Positions 1 through 10,166 of a DNA stretch of 64,000 nt are shown piece after piece. A program made the position numbers and the translations under genes. The notes below the pieces were generated by a model, which saw only the letters and a program-made list of their open reading frames with translations, was not told the DNA's origin and searched no databases. Source of the stretch: Uloborus plumipes (taxonomy: Eukaryota > Arthropoda > Arachnida > Araneae > Uloboridae); NCBI GenBank assembly GCA_038373865.1, contig JAXGGA010000034.1:186001-250000 (forward strand). The letters run 5' to 3'. Numbering within the stretch: the first letter of the stretch is position 1; every line of letters begins with the position of its first letter.

Positions 1-325
1 GGTTTCTCAGAACACAAAAAATAATCAAATATGTCAGTAATGCCAATATTGTGGAAATGGCACTGGAGGTAATCATATCCACTGATAGTTCTGAAATAAT
101 AAGAAAAAACCAGAACCAAGGGCGATCCACATTGGCAGGCTTGTGCAGAAGGCTAGACCACACCTTCTCCACAACATCCAAACTCTTAGCTATCTTCTTT
201 CTTAGTGAAAATGAGTCAATTTGAACTCTTTTCATTGAGAAAAATCTTATTTTTGTCGTTTTAATATTTAGATACATATTCTAACTGAAGTACTTTGGAG
301 CATTTATTGGAATTATTATTTTCAG

Positions 326-490
326 TTGGACATCCCTTTGAGTCTTGTGTTTTATAAATGGATGTTGAACCAAGAGAGTAATCTGTCTTTAGCGGATATG
401 AAGCATGTGGACGATTGTGTGGCTAAGACCATACAACAGCTCGAAGAAGTAGCTAAGGAGAAAAGAAGGCTTGAAAATGATAGATCACTT
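326..490 (+). CDS. TRIP12: TRIP12 exon (HECT N-lobe part)
   Basis: The exon has 55 codons in phase 0, from a TTTTCAG acceptor to a GTAAGT donor. It encodes the [12 protein letters not shown] segment and the charged helix ending [16 protein letters not shown]. Confidence 0.94.
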
Positions 491-1020
491 GTAAGTGTGT
501 AAGCTTTTTCTCACTGTATTAAGATTAAATTGTGAATATCTAAATTATTTTTGTATTCATATATGTGATCTAGAAGAAAAGTCCCTGATATAATATTAGG
601 ATTAAAAGTAAATTCTTTATGCAGTATTGTTGAGTGTTTCAACATCTAATACAGTGACCTGAAATTAATAACCAAAAGACTAATTTCTTTAAAGAGCTGC
701 ACTTTGTAATATTTTTCATGCAAGAATTTCAATTTCAAGATTTCAAGTACTTACTGGGCATTCAGAATGAAATTTTTGTTTTGTACAGAAATAATTATTA
801 AAGTTATTTCAAATTATTTTATTTGGTTTGTTTTAGAATGCAGTTTCACTGAAAAGTGCCTTGGATAATCTAAGTTTAGATGGTTGTAGTGTAGAGGATC
901 TGAATTTAGATTTTACTCTTCCTGGCTTTTCACATATTGAAATGAGGAAAGGTGGCAAAGACATTGTTGTTTCTGTATATAACCTAGATGAATATTTGAA
1001 GGTAAGTTTATTCATACACA

Positions 1021-1072
<52 letters not shown>

Positions 1073-4000
1073 GTACATATACAGTCTAATCACTGGTTTT
1101 AACAAGCAACTCTGGAGGAGCAAATATACATGCTTGTTGTATATGGGCTTAATATTTTTACAGATCATTGTGGCACAAATGACTTAAAATGTATTATACA
1201 CTGAAGTGACAAAAGTCATGGGATAGCAATATGCAAATTTTCAGATGGCAGTAGCATCACATAGAACAGGTATAAATGCGCAGTGCTTTTACAGAGCTTT
1301 CATTTCTGTTCAAGTTATTCATGTGAAGAGGTTTTAACGTGATGATGACCGCACGACGTGAATTAACAGACTTTGAACTCGGAATGTTAGTTGGAGCTAG
1401 ACGCATGGGTCATGCCATTTCGGAAATCGTTAGAGAATTCAACATTCCCAGATCCACTGTGTCAAGAGTGTGCCGAGAGTATGAAATTTCAGGCATAACA
1501 TCCCACCATGGACAGTGCAGTGGTCGACCGCCTGCACTTAAAGATCGAGACCGGCGACGTCTGCAAAGAGTCGTAAATTCTAACAGACAAGCAACACTGC
1601 GTCAAATCACCGTAGAAATCAATGTGGGACGTACAATGGACGTGTCTGCTAGAACTGTGCGGAGAAATTTGGATTTCTTGGGCTATTCCAGCAGAAGACC
1701 GACTCGAGTGCCTTTACTGACAGAACGACATCGCTTGCAGCGACTCTCGTGGGCACGTGAGCATATCGGTTGGTCCCTAGATGAATGGAAAACCGTGGCC
1801 TGGTCCGATGAGTCACGATTTCAGCTGGTAAGAGCCGATGGTAGGGTTCGAGTGTGGCGCAGACCCCACGAAGCCATGGACCCAAACTGTCAGCAAGGCA
1901 CTGTTCAAGCTGGTGGTGGCTCCGTAATGGTGTGGGCTGTTTTTTCATGGCATGGACTTGGTCCTCTAGTGCGACTGGACCGAACATTGACTGGAAATGC
2001 TTATGTGCAGCTACTTGGAGATCACTTGCAGCCATTCATGGACTTCATGTACCCAAACAACGATGGGATTTTTATGGATGACAATGCGCCATGTCACCAG
2101 GCCACAACTGTTCGCAATTGGTTTGAAGAAAATTCTGGACAATTCCAACGAATGATTTGGCCACCTAGATCTCCCGACATGAATCCCATTGAGCATTTAT
2201 GGGACACCATCGAGAGGTCTGTTCGTGCCCAAAATCCTGCCCCATCAACGCTTTCACAATTATGGACGTCTATCGAGACAGCATGGCTCAATATTCCTGC
2301 AGAAGACTTCCAACGACTTGTTGAGTCCATGCCACGTCGAGTTGTTGCACTTCGCCGGGCAAAAGGAGGGCCGACACGATATTAAGAGGTATCCCATGAC
2401 TTTTGTCACTTCAGTGTACAATTAATTTAGTAAAATTTTATTTAAATTCTCCCCCTGAGTATAATTTATATATTATTTTCCTTTAAAAAAAATAAATAAG
2501 GGCTACATTTGTCAAGTGATAAGTGAAAATGCTGATTTTTTCCAGGATTCAGGGCCACTGTAACCCATTTTGTATGTTTATGAGGGTGGTTATTGCTAGT
2601 TCTATCTCTTTGTGAAAGTCATTGCATTATTATTGCAAAAATGCTATTTGAAAACTTTCCAGGGCATTATTAGAAACAATGATCATTATCTGATGACTAT
2701 TTTGAGATCTATTTTTCTTAAAAGAAGTTAAAGTCGAAATGCTTACTATTGTAATATTCAGTAACTCAGTAGCCCTGTTTGTAGTATTTAGCAACAAATG
2801 ACTTAGATTGATTCCGGAAAAGAAAAAAAAAGTTTGGAAAAGGAAAAAAACCACTAGGGGATGTAAAATAAAAACATTAAAAATTGTTCAGTTCCGGAAA
2901 CCATTTCAAAAGAAAATCCCAATTAACTTAGAAGCTTCACGCAAATCTCAATTTTATGTAAAACAGTTAGTGCTTTTGAATTATATAAAAATTTGAATTG
3001 TGGAAAGCCTCTTTTTTTTTTGACATTCCTTACCAGTAAATTTGTTAATTATTTGAAATTTAGTTCATTTATTGAAGTATTATTCAAAAAAGGATTTAAG
3101 AGATTGCTTAATCACTCACACAATTCAAACATTTTGCACCATACTTAATGACTCAATACTTTGTATATATGAATAAATGTTTAGATTTGTGCAGTTGAAG
3201 GCTGTACTGTTTTCTATTCATTCATTGTATTAGGCTTAGCATCCAAATTGTGCATATTAATTACTCTGGACTTTTCAGCTTTTGACTCATTGGACTATGA
3301 ATGAAGGTGTCAAAAGACAAATGGAAGCATTTAAAGAAGGCTTTGAATCTGTGTTTAGCTTAAATCAGCTGAAAATTTTCTATCCAGATGAGGTATATCC
3401 TTTTTTTCTTTTACATGTCTTTTTTATATATACATACATATAAATATAACTTTTCCCTTTACACAGCTTGACTTTTCACTTATAGAGAAAATCTTTTCTT
3501 GACTTTTGTGTAATACATTTTCTTTCTCTCTCTTTTTTTTTTTTTTTTTGTGTGTGTGTGTGTGTTGTACTAAGCCAAATGAATGGGTTAAAGGACTCAA
3601 TGGATTCAAGCTCTGCTTGAACTGACAAAATGATATTTGAAGTGTTTTATTAGAACTGAAACTAATATCTAGCTCACAAATCAACTAAATGTTTTTATCA
3701 GAACCATCCAATTAGGAGGAGATTTTCTTTTCTGCATTTCACGTAGCAATTATAACTGTACATGCAAATTTTTGCATTTAATTTCAGTCAGTTTTGGACT
3801 TGATTTTCAATTTTTATAGCTTTTTAACTACCTTCTAGTAAGGTAGGACCAGAGCTAGTTTTAACCAGTGAGGTACCTCATTATGAACTGTAAGGTGGTT
3901 AATTACTTATGTGCAAGTTAGTTTAAAAAATCAATTCATTTTATAAGTTCTTTTTTATAACTACTATGTATTTTCCAGTTGGAATATTTGTTTTGTGGCA

Positions 4001-5283
4001 GTGGACATATGCAATGGGATATGAAGAATCTTGTTGAATGCTGTCGTCCAGATCATGGCTACACTCATGATAGCAGAGCTATCAAATATCTTTTTGAAAT
4101 ACTGAGTAATTATAATCAAGAACAGCAGCGTCAGTTTCTTCAGTTTGTCACAGGATCACCTAGGCTTCCTGTTGGAGGTAAAATTAGCTATTTATCTTTG
4201 AACCATCAACTCTTGTTGAAAGAATAATAATGTGTATGCAGATAAATTGAAAATGTAAATATATATATTAAATAAAACTTACTCTAAAGTAAATTTTTAA
4301 TTCCCGGCGTTCAAGGAAAGTTGTTCAATATGCTTATTACTTGTAAATTCAGGGTCTAGCATGAAGCCTAAATATTTTGAAGGTTTCTCATTGGTAAGAT
4401 TCTTTTGCTTGAGTATTAAAAAAGCTCTTTGAACTTGTGAGCTTCAGTTGCTGCCTCACTATCACTCAAATAGTTGAAAGGAATTGCAACTTTCTTATTT
4501 GCACGTGATTTTACCTGACACCTGCTTTAATGTAGATCCACAACTCTGTAAGCACGAAGAATTATTACTCAGTACTGAAAAATATTGATAGAATCAGTTT
4601 AGTTAATTATCATGCTGAAAAGCGTAAAGAGGACATCCACAAATGATATTACACTTTGAATTGGGAGATAGTCATACAGTTTGTGACAATGGAAGGGACA
4701 TCACACAGGAAGTGACATCACACATTTTTTATAACCATATGCTTTTGGAAAACAGCCAGACCTGACAAAGGTGGAGGAGAGGTAAGGTTCAGTGACAGAG
4801 ACACAGGAGAAGGGAGGTCACATTTGTTGGGAAAAGTGATATTATTCTAGCCCTTACTAAACAGATTAATTGGAATATTACAAAGTAAAGACCTAGGTTG
4901 GGAAAATGTGGGCCTTTGAACGAGTATACTTTGACTAGGATATCAATACATTAAAGTATACTGATGAGAATTTTGTTAGAAGCAGTTTTTAAAATGTAGC
5001 ATAAAAATTACATCCACTTGGATTGAAACCAAATGTTATTTATTTTTAGTTATTAGTTGTGTGAACTAATAAATTTTCTTTTCCAGGTTTGAAATCATTA
5101 TCTCCACCACTCACTATTGTGCGTAAGACCCTAGATGGCAGTGAAGATTCAGACTCATATTTGCCATCTGTGATGACATGTGTAAATTATTTAAAGCTTC
5201 CTGATTACTCCAGTATTGAAATAATGCAAGAGAAACTTCAAATTGCTGTAAGTGAAGGTCAGCATTCGTTCCACTTATCTTGA
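326..5283 (+). CDS. TRIP12: TRIP12-type HECT E3 ubiquitin ligase, C-terminal five exons (5'-partial)
   Basis: Five exons (326-490, 837-1001, 3279-3392, 3979-4177, 5087-5283) join without a break into 279 codons plus a TGA stop. Every intron begins GT and ends AG; intron phases are 0, 0, 0 and 1. The product matches the C-terminal end of TRIP12 (Drosophila ctrip), a large ligase that accepts ubiquitin on a HECT cysteine and passes it to nuclear substrates. Diagnostic stretches are [55 protein letters not shown] and the HECT active-site segment [18 protein letters not shown], where the cysteine codon is 5179-5181. The protein ends SFHLS, as is usual for this family. The rest of the gene lies upstream of the window; the human protein is about 2,000 residues, so roughly the last seventh is here. 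The intron at 1002-3278 holds a Tc1/mariner element in sense orientation. No frameshift or lost key residue is seen. Confidence 0.96.
837..1001 (+). CDS. TRIP12: TRIP12 exon ([16 protein letters not shown] segment)
   Basis: The exon has 55 codons in phase 0, between a TTTTAG acceptor and a GTAAGT donor. It encodes the conserved [14 protein letters not shown] block and ends in NLDEYLK. Confidence 0.95.
1025..1070. repeat. (TA)n microsatellite in TRIP12 intron
   Basis: An uninterrupted TA dinucleotide run starts about 23 bases after a splice donor. Confidence 0.95.
1199..2416 (+). mobile_element. Tc1/mariner element, copy 1 (DD36E spacing)
   Basis: The 1,218 bp element is bounded by identical 27 bp inverted repeats at 1199-1225 and 2390-2416, beginning CACTGAAGTGACAAAAGTC. 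It is flanked by the TA target duplication (1197-1198 and 2417-2418) that is standard for Tc1/mariner. It holds one intact transposase gene and sits in a TRIP12 intron in sense orientation. It is nearly identical to the copy at 55278-56494. Intact ends and an open reading frame point to a recent insertion. Confidence 0.96.
1342..2385 (+). CDS. Tc1/mariner transposase (intact)
   Basis: The 347-residue transposase cuts and rejoins its own element at the terminal repeats. The N-terminal third (about 5-115) is a paired helix-turn-helix DNA-binding region with [15 protein letters not shown], then a basic GRPP linker of the kind seen in Tc1 proteins. The catalytic triad is D156 (VAWSDESRF), D247 (FMDDNAPCH) and E284 ([10 protein letters not shown]). 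I count 36 residues between the second D and the E, where classical Tc1 proteins have 34. That spacing fits the DD36E (Incomer) group, though only alignment would settle it. The first ATG of the tandem ATGATG at 1342 is chosen as start; the codon before it is GTG. No inactivating change is visible, so it may be functional. Confidence 0.95.
   Translation: MMTARRELTDFELGMLVGARRMGHAISEIVREFNIPRSTVSRVCREYEISGITSHHGQCSGRPPALKDRDRRRLQRVVNSNRQATLRQITVEINVGRTMDVSARTVRRNLDFLGYSSRRPTRVPLLTERHRLQRLSWAREHIGWSLDEWKTVAWSDESRFQLVRADGRVRVWRRPHEAMDPNCQQGTVQAGGGSVMVWAVFSWHGLGPLVRLDRTLTGNAYVQLLGDHLQPFMDFMYPNNDGIFMDDNAPCHQATTVRNWFEENSGQFQRMIWPPRSPDMNPIEHLWDTIERSVRAQNPAPSTLSQLWTSIETAWLNIPAEDFQRLVESMPRRVVALRRAKGGPTRY
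3279..3392 (+). CDS. TRIP12: TRIP12 exon ([17 protein letters not shown] segment)
   Basis: The exon has 38 codons in phase 0, between a CTTTTCAG acceptor and a GTATAT donor. It encodes the MNEGVKRQ...GFESVF block of the HECT domain. It follows the intron that carries the Tc1/mariner insertion. Confidence 0.94.
3979..4177 (+). CDS. TRIP12: TRIP12 exon ([13 protein letters not shown] segment)
   Basis: The exon has 66 codons plus one base, between a TTTTCCAG acceptor and a GTAAAA donor. It encodes the strongly conserved [13 protein letters not shown] and [12 protein letters not shown] blocks. The last glycine codon is split G|GT across the following intron. Confidence 0.95.
5087..5283 (+). CDS. 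TRIP12: TRIP12 terminal exon with catalytic cysteine
   Basis: The terminal exon runs from a TTTTCCAG acceptor to a TGA stop at 5281-5283. It encodes the HECT C-lobe with [18 protein letters not shown]; the thioester-forming cysteine codon is 5179-5181. The chain ends SFHLS, the usual C-terminus of the family. Confidence 0.96.
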
Positions 5284-6325
5284 GGAAATTTGCTCATAGG
5301 TAGGATTTTTTTGGATGGACACTTTGCCCAATGTAAACTAGTTGTGTCTCCTATGCTTGGTTGATGAGGCATTGATAAAAACATAATTTGAGCTTTTGTA
5401 AGTTTTCTTAGCACTAGTGTGAAATTGGCAAATGCTTGTACAATTTGTCTTTGCCACCGTCCCACCTACCTCAAAAATGTGGGTATCTGTGCTAATCAAA
5501 AGACAGTCTTGAATGCCATTGTAATAAGTGTTTTAGTTACCATACCTATTTCACGTTTTTTATATGTACTGTGTGTTCATCTACTGTAATTAACCAGTGA
5601 TTCTGGTTTATATTTCTGTGGTACGATTTGTATTTCAAAACGTTGTCGATGTTCTGCACATTGAAAATAGTTTTGTATTAGCAATTGTATATAAAGATTG
5701 ATGATGAATTTATATATTGTGAATAAGCGCAAGAGATTTTCTTTAAATGAGTTTTTGAGAACATGTTTCAAGTGAATTGAAAGGTGTGTGATTTCATTTC
5801 ATGCATTTTCTTGCACTTACAATGAAATTCAAAGTAGGTTTTTTTTTTAATATATATAATTATTTCCATTGTTTTGTGAGATTTTTAAATTTTAGAAAAC
5901 AGAAGAAAAAAGATTGTTGAAAATTAAATGAACTATTATCATTTTGTAAGTGGCAGAATTGATGCTTACTTGAAACGTTTTGCTTGGAAAAATATTTTAT
6001 TTTGATTTTGTTTTCTGTGTGAAAATAGTAAGTTATGTAAAATTTTTATTTGAAAATAAAAGAAAATTATATTAACTGTTTTGTGTTTTATATTACTTTA
6101 ACTTTTACCTTATGCAATGTTCCCACTTATAAATTGCATACTGAAATAATGCCTTTGTCCGCAAAATATAGCCGAAAGCAGCGCATGGTTTTGGTAGATG
6201 GCATTTTTCCCCCCTTGAAAGTCAAATCTAAGTATTTAAAAAACCTAAGCAGCAAAATTTGGCAAAAATAAGTGATACCACTTGCTAACTATGCACGTAA
6301 TGTTGGTGACAAAGGAAACTAAATG
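5284..6325 (+). other. TRIP12: Probable TRIP12 3' UTR
   Basis: No coding potential or mobile element is evident after the TRIP12 stop until the pogo-like repeat at 6326. The first canonical AATAAA on this strand is at 6055-6060, followed by AT-rich sequence. Later AATAAA hexamers (for example near 7985, 8076 and 8193) could also be used, so the transcript end is uncertain. Confidence 0.5.
6055..6060 (+). terminator. Candidate TRIP12 polyadenylation signal
   Basis: This is the first AATAAA downstream of the TRIP12 stop codon, about 770 bases after it. The choice is positional only. Confidence 0.35.
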
Positions 6326-7117
6326 CAGTGGAACCCCGATTTTACTTTTTCCGTTGGACCTGTAATAAAAACTACTAAGTGGGATAAATGAAAAATTGGG
6401 GATGTAGTTGGTAATTTTAGTACGCTGTTTAAAAATTGAAACTTATCCAGTGATTTAGTGGGAAAAATGTGTAATCTTTACTTGTTCTTTGTTTTTAGAT
6501 ACATTTTCATTTATAATATGTTCTATACAAATGAATTTTGCAAATTTGCTTCTTGGTATGCATTCGTAAATAAGATGTGAAAAAAAATGTTTCCAAGTTT
6601 CAATGCTTTGAATCGCTTGATCAACTGTAGGGACCTTCCTTCATTTTTTTTTGCAGTCTTCATCGTTGTGTTGTCATTGGAAACGGGTATTAAATCGGAT
6701 GTTAAGTGGATTCGTGGTGAGAGAAACTATGCATGTGACACTGACTTGTGGGAGAATTTCAAGAAGTGTCAGCAGCTTTGGTCCTTTGCTGTTGTGAAGG
6801 AAGATCAGATTGGATGAGCGAAGGACACTTACTTACGACTACAGGACTAAACAAAATGAATACTAGAGTTGCTATAAACAGCAATGAAACTAATCTATCT
6901 TGAAAAAAAAATGGGAGGACAAAAGTTTTTTTTATAAATGAAAAACGATTTTGATGTGATTGTAGAAAAAGTTTTAAGCGGAATTCCTGGAAAAGAAAAA
7001 TGTAAAGTCAAATATATTTTGACATTATCAGTATTGTCTTTTTCAGGGAACAGCAGAAAATGACATCAGAAGCGGGATATGGTATGAAACGGACAATGTA
7101 AAATCGAGGTTCTATAG
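6326..7117. mobile_element. pogo/Tigger-like non-autonomous remnant
   Basis: The left end CAGTGGAACCCCGATTTTAC faces an inverted right end (7098-7117) that matches at most positions. A terminus of the type CAGTRGAACCYCGATT is typical of pogo/Tigger elements. The 792 bp interior has only a short chance reading frame, and no intact TA duplication is left, so the copy looks old. Confidence 0.6.
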
Positions 7118-10013
7118 TATGCTCAATTTGGTTATTTTCCTGTTGATGTTAAGCTCAAAAGCATAGCTCTCAACCACAGAAAATATATGCTGTTAAACTT
7201 GCCATAAGAGGATCCTTTATTCTTTTTCGGAACATCTTGAGAAATTTACATTGGAAATTGCTAGATTTTATAAGCACTTCCTTTTATGCAGCTAGGCATC
7301 TAGAGAATGGAATGCCTTGAATTGTACTCTTTTCTAGATCCTTAATCCTAACCGACTTCATGCGCTACAGTTGCCACTTTGGGATTATTAGCAGAACAGG
7401 AGTGACTTTGTGCCCTCTTTTTTTCCCTTTCAGGTCATTGACTCTCATACATGTTCTCTTTGAATGACTGCTTTGCATTTATATACACTACCTGCTTTTC
7501 TGTTTGAATGGATAAATATTGCAGAGTACATTGTCTAATAACTAGGGGACAAGTAATTTATAGATGGCATACATGGAAAATATAAAATCTGGAGACAAGA
7601 GAAAAATGAATGTTAAATGTTTCTTAAGAAGAGGGAGGAGGGTAAAAAAAAGTCAGTAGAGGGTAGAGCTAGGACTATGGAGTCAGTCTGACTGATTTTG
7701 GTGTAAAGAGGTGGAAGTCAAAGGCTCAAAAATGTCTAGGATTGGGTTATTTTCTCTTTGACTCTCCAGCTCTGGTTAGACCTATTTCAGCATTTATTAC
7801 TATTTTACTTGGTGGTAGATTATACCAAGTTTTAAGGGTGTTGATACACAAGAAACCTATTTCCCCTATATAAATTAAAAAGAGGTAAAGGAAAGTATAT
7901 TTGAGCAGAATAGAAAGGAATTTTAAGAAAAAACTTTCTAATGTTTTAGTTTTTTTCGTCAAAATGTGACATAATTTTGATTGTTTGAATAAATCTGAAC
8001 AATTTCCCTTGGTTTGAAAAATAAAAATTTAGCCTCATTAAATGTGTGGAATTCAATGTACCTGTGTTAAAAGGTTAAAATAAAGTAACTTAAAAGTTCT
8101 CACAAGCAGCAGCTTTTCCGTTTTAAAATTTTGAACTGTCCTGATATAACTGCTATACATCCTCTTTAACTTAAGTTGCTTACCAGTTTTCAATAAATAT
8201 AACTTTTATGAAATACTTTCAAATTTTGAGATTTCTGTGCTCTTGTAATAGCATTTTTACATATTTAATTATGATGCTCTTTTTGAGCAATCATTTTCAT
8301 GTCGAAAATTCCTCCCTGCTTTCCTTAGCCATTATATCCTTACTGTGTCTAATAAATCCTTCTTTATTCTTATGATATAATAGTGAATAAAACTACATAA
8401 ACTGAAAAATGTTTGTTTTTTGAATCATAAGTAAACTCAGTTCTTTTTTCATTAAAATGAAGATAAATAATTCGAAATCTAGTTCTAATATCAGAATATC
8501 TCATCACTTAAATTAAAATATTAACATAATTAAAATTGAACAACTTTAATATTTTAATTTTATCTGAAACTTTGACCTACCATAGACCTCTGCCTAACTT
8601 TCTTACTACTACAACTTAGAGAATGTTTTCAATTCGCCAATGAATCAAGTTGTTTCAAAAGTAAACACTAGCACAATCCTGATAAGAAAGGATTACAACC
8701 TTTTCAAGGAACAAGTAAAATCATAAGCTACAAAGAGTATTTTCCGTTTTGCAATTTTTCCTTAAACATCTCAGAAGCCATCAATGTCTGTTTCTTACCA
8801 CCTTACTTCAGTGAGTTAAATGGTGAGATGAATAAAGGAGAGTCCTTTTTTTTTATATCATGAGCAAACAACATTCCCATTTTATATTATCCCTACATCT
8901 ATAATAGCGAAAAGAATGGATTTTCAATTGCTGCTAATTGATTAGCAATCCAATAGCAGGGAAATTTTCAATATTTTATTGCTCCATTTTACAGAAAAGC
9001 GAAAGATTTATTCCACTCGCAGCAGCTAATATATTTTATTGAAAATAAAAATTTGAAGTCGCGATGAACAAAATTTTGTTGTAAAAGAAATATTGTGTTA
9101 ATTACCTTCTAAAATTCATATTTTTAATTCAATATATTAGCTGTCACCTAGGGACAGAATGACAGCTTTTTTAAAATTTAAATGTTAGCTAATTACTCTT
9201 TGTTATGGTTCTAAAATTTACTCCATGTATACACCACATTAGTTTTTAGCAAAAAAAAAAAAAATTTTTTGATTTTTGAAAAATATGCTTTTGTAAATAT
9301 TTAAGGGCATGTAATGCTTTTCATGACCTTGAAAAATTAATATTGCATAACTTCGCCAATTGAATCATATAAAAGCCTGTTCGAAGAGCTTTGCAGAGAG
9401 AGTTTTACACTCTAAATCACTCGGGAAAACACTATAGATCTTACAGAAGTGTGAAAGCATCAATTTTTAAGTGCCATAACTTCAGATTTTTCGTTACTTT
9501 GAGTTGCCTTACACAAAAAACTAGTGGTCAAAAAAAAAAAAAAAAATATTTTCTTTAAATATACGGGGAAACTCACACCTATAAGTATTGTAGAACTTGA
9601 CAATGGTCAGGTAGTGAGGGAGGCTCGGCGATTTGATATAAAATGACTCATTTATAAATTTTTCTCTTTAAAGGTAACTTAGTAACATTGAACTAAGAAA
9701 CTATTTTGATACAGTAAATAATCTATGTCAAGGGGGAAATCTGTAAATTAATTATATGCAGGTAACCTCTGTTACATGGGAATAATTCCTTTGAATTTTA
9801 CTATGGTTATCTATCCTTCTTATATGCTCAGTTCTAGCTCAGGCAATTAACATATTCAGAACATGGACTTAAAATTCCTAATAGAAAATTGGCTGTGTTA
9901 GCATTCCATTTGTTTCTTGAAATTTCAAAGCAAAATATAAATTATGGTAGTATATAGTATGATTTCTAATACTTAATTCGTTTTTCTTACATTTATTTTT
10001 TTTTAACTTGCAG
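7118..10013. other. Intergenic, no feature recognised
   Basis: AT-rich sequence with several AATAAA hexamers and short poly-A or poly-T runs. I see no exon, terminal repeat or RNA gene. Confidence 0.5.
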
Positions 10014-10166
10014 TATGAACTTGAAAGGACATCCATTTGAACTAATTGTTATGAAATGTTGGCTTTTTGTTTTGTTAAATTATTCAGTTGCAGTATTTTG
10101 TGAAGTAAACCGTGATCATAAATTATTACCACTACATAATCTTTCATTAGGTTCAGTAGCTAAGAG
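10014..10166 (+). CDS. Candidate small exon with signal-peptide-like start
   Basis: A strong polypyrimidine tract and CAG acceptor (10011-10013) precede an open frame with ATG at 10015 and a second ATG at 10051. From the second ATG the peptide MKCWLFVLLNYSVAVFCEVN resembles a secretion signal: a lysine, a hydrophobic core, then polar residues. The frame continues to GSVAKR, where AG|GTATCT at 10167 could be a splice donor; read on without splicing, it stops at 10207-10209. I recognise no family, and no following exon was found. It could be a first or second exon of an unknown secreted protein, or chance. Confidence 0.22.

Noticed and set aside
3..224. An open + strand frame of about 73 codons upstream of the first TRIP12 exon
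   Set aside because: Its translation does not resemble the HECT sequence expected before [12 protein letters not shown], and it ends in a stop inside the presumed intron.
833..1168. A - strand open frame across a TRIP12 exon and the TA repeat
   Set aside because: It is the antisense shadow of the exon, extended by translated microsatellite (IYIYIY).
1649..2330. Open frames on the - strand and in other + frames within the Tc1 element
   Set aside because: They overlap the true transposase frame and recur in both copies only because the DNA is identical.
6587..6817. A 76-codon frame considered as a pogo transposase fragment
   Set aside because: It lies inside the Tigger-like remnant but has no CENP-B or DDE motif that I can see.
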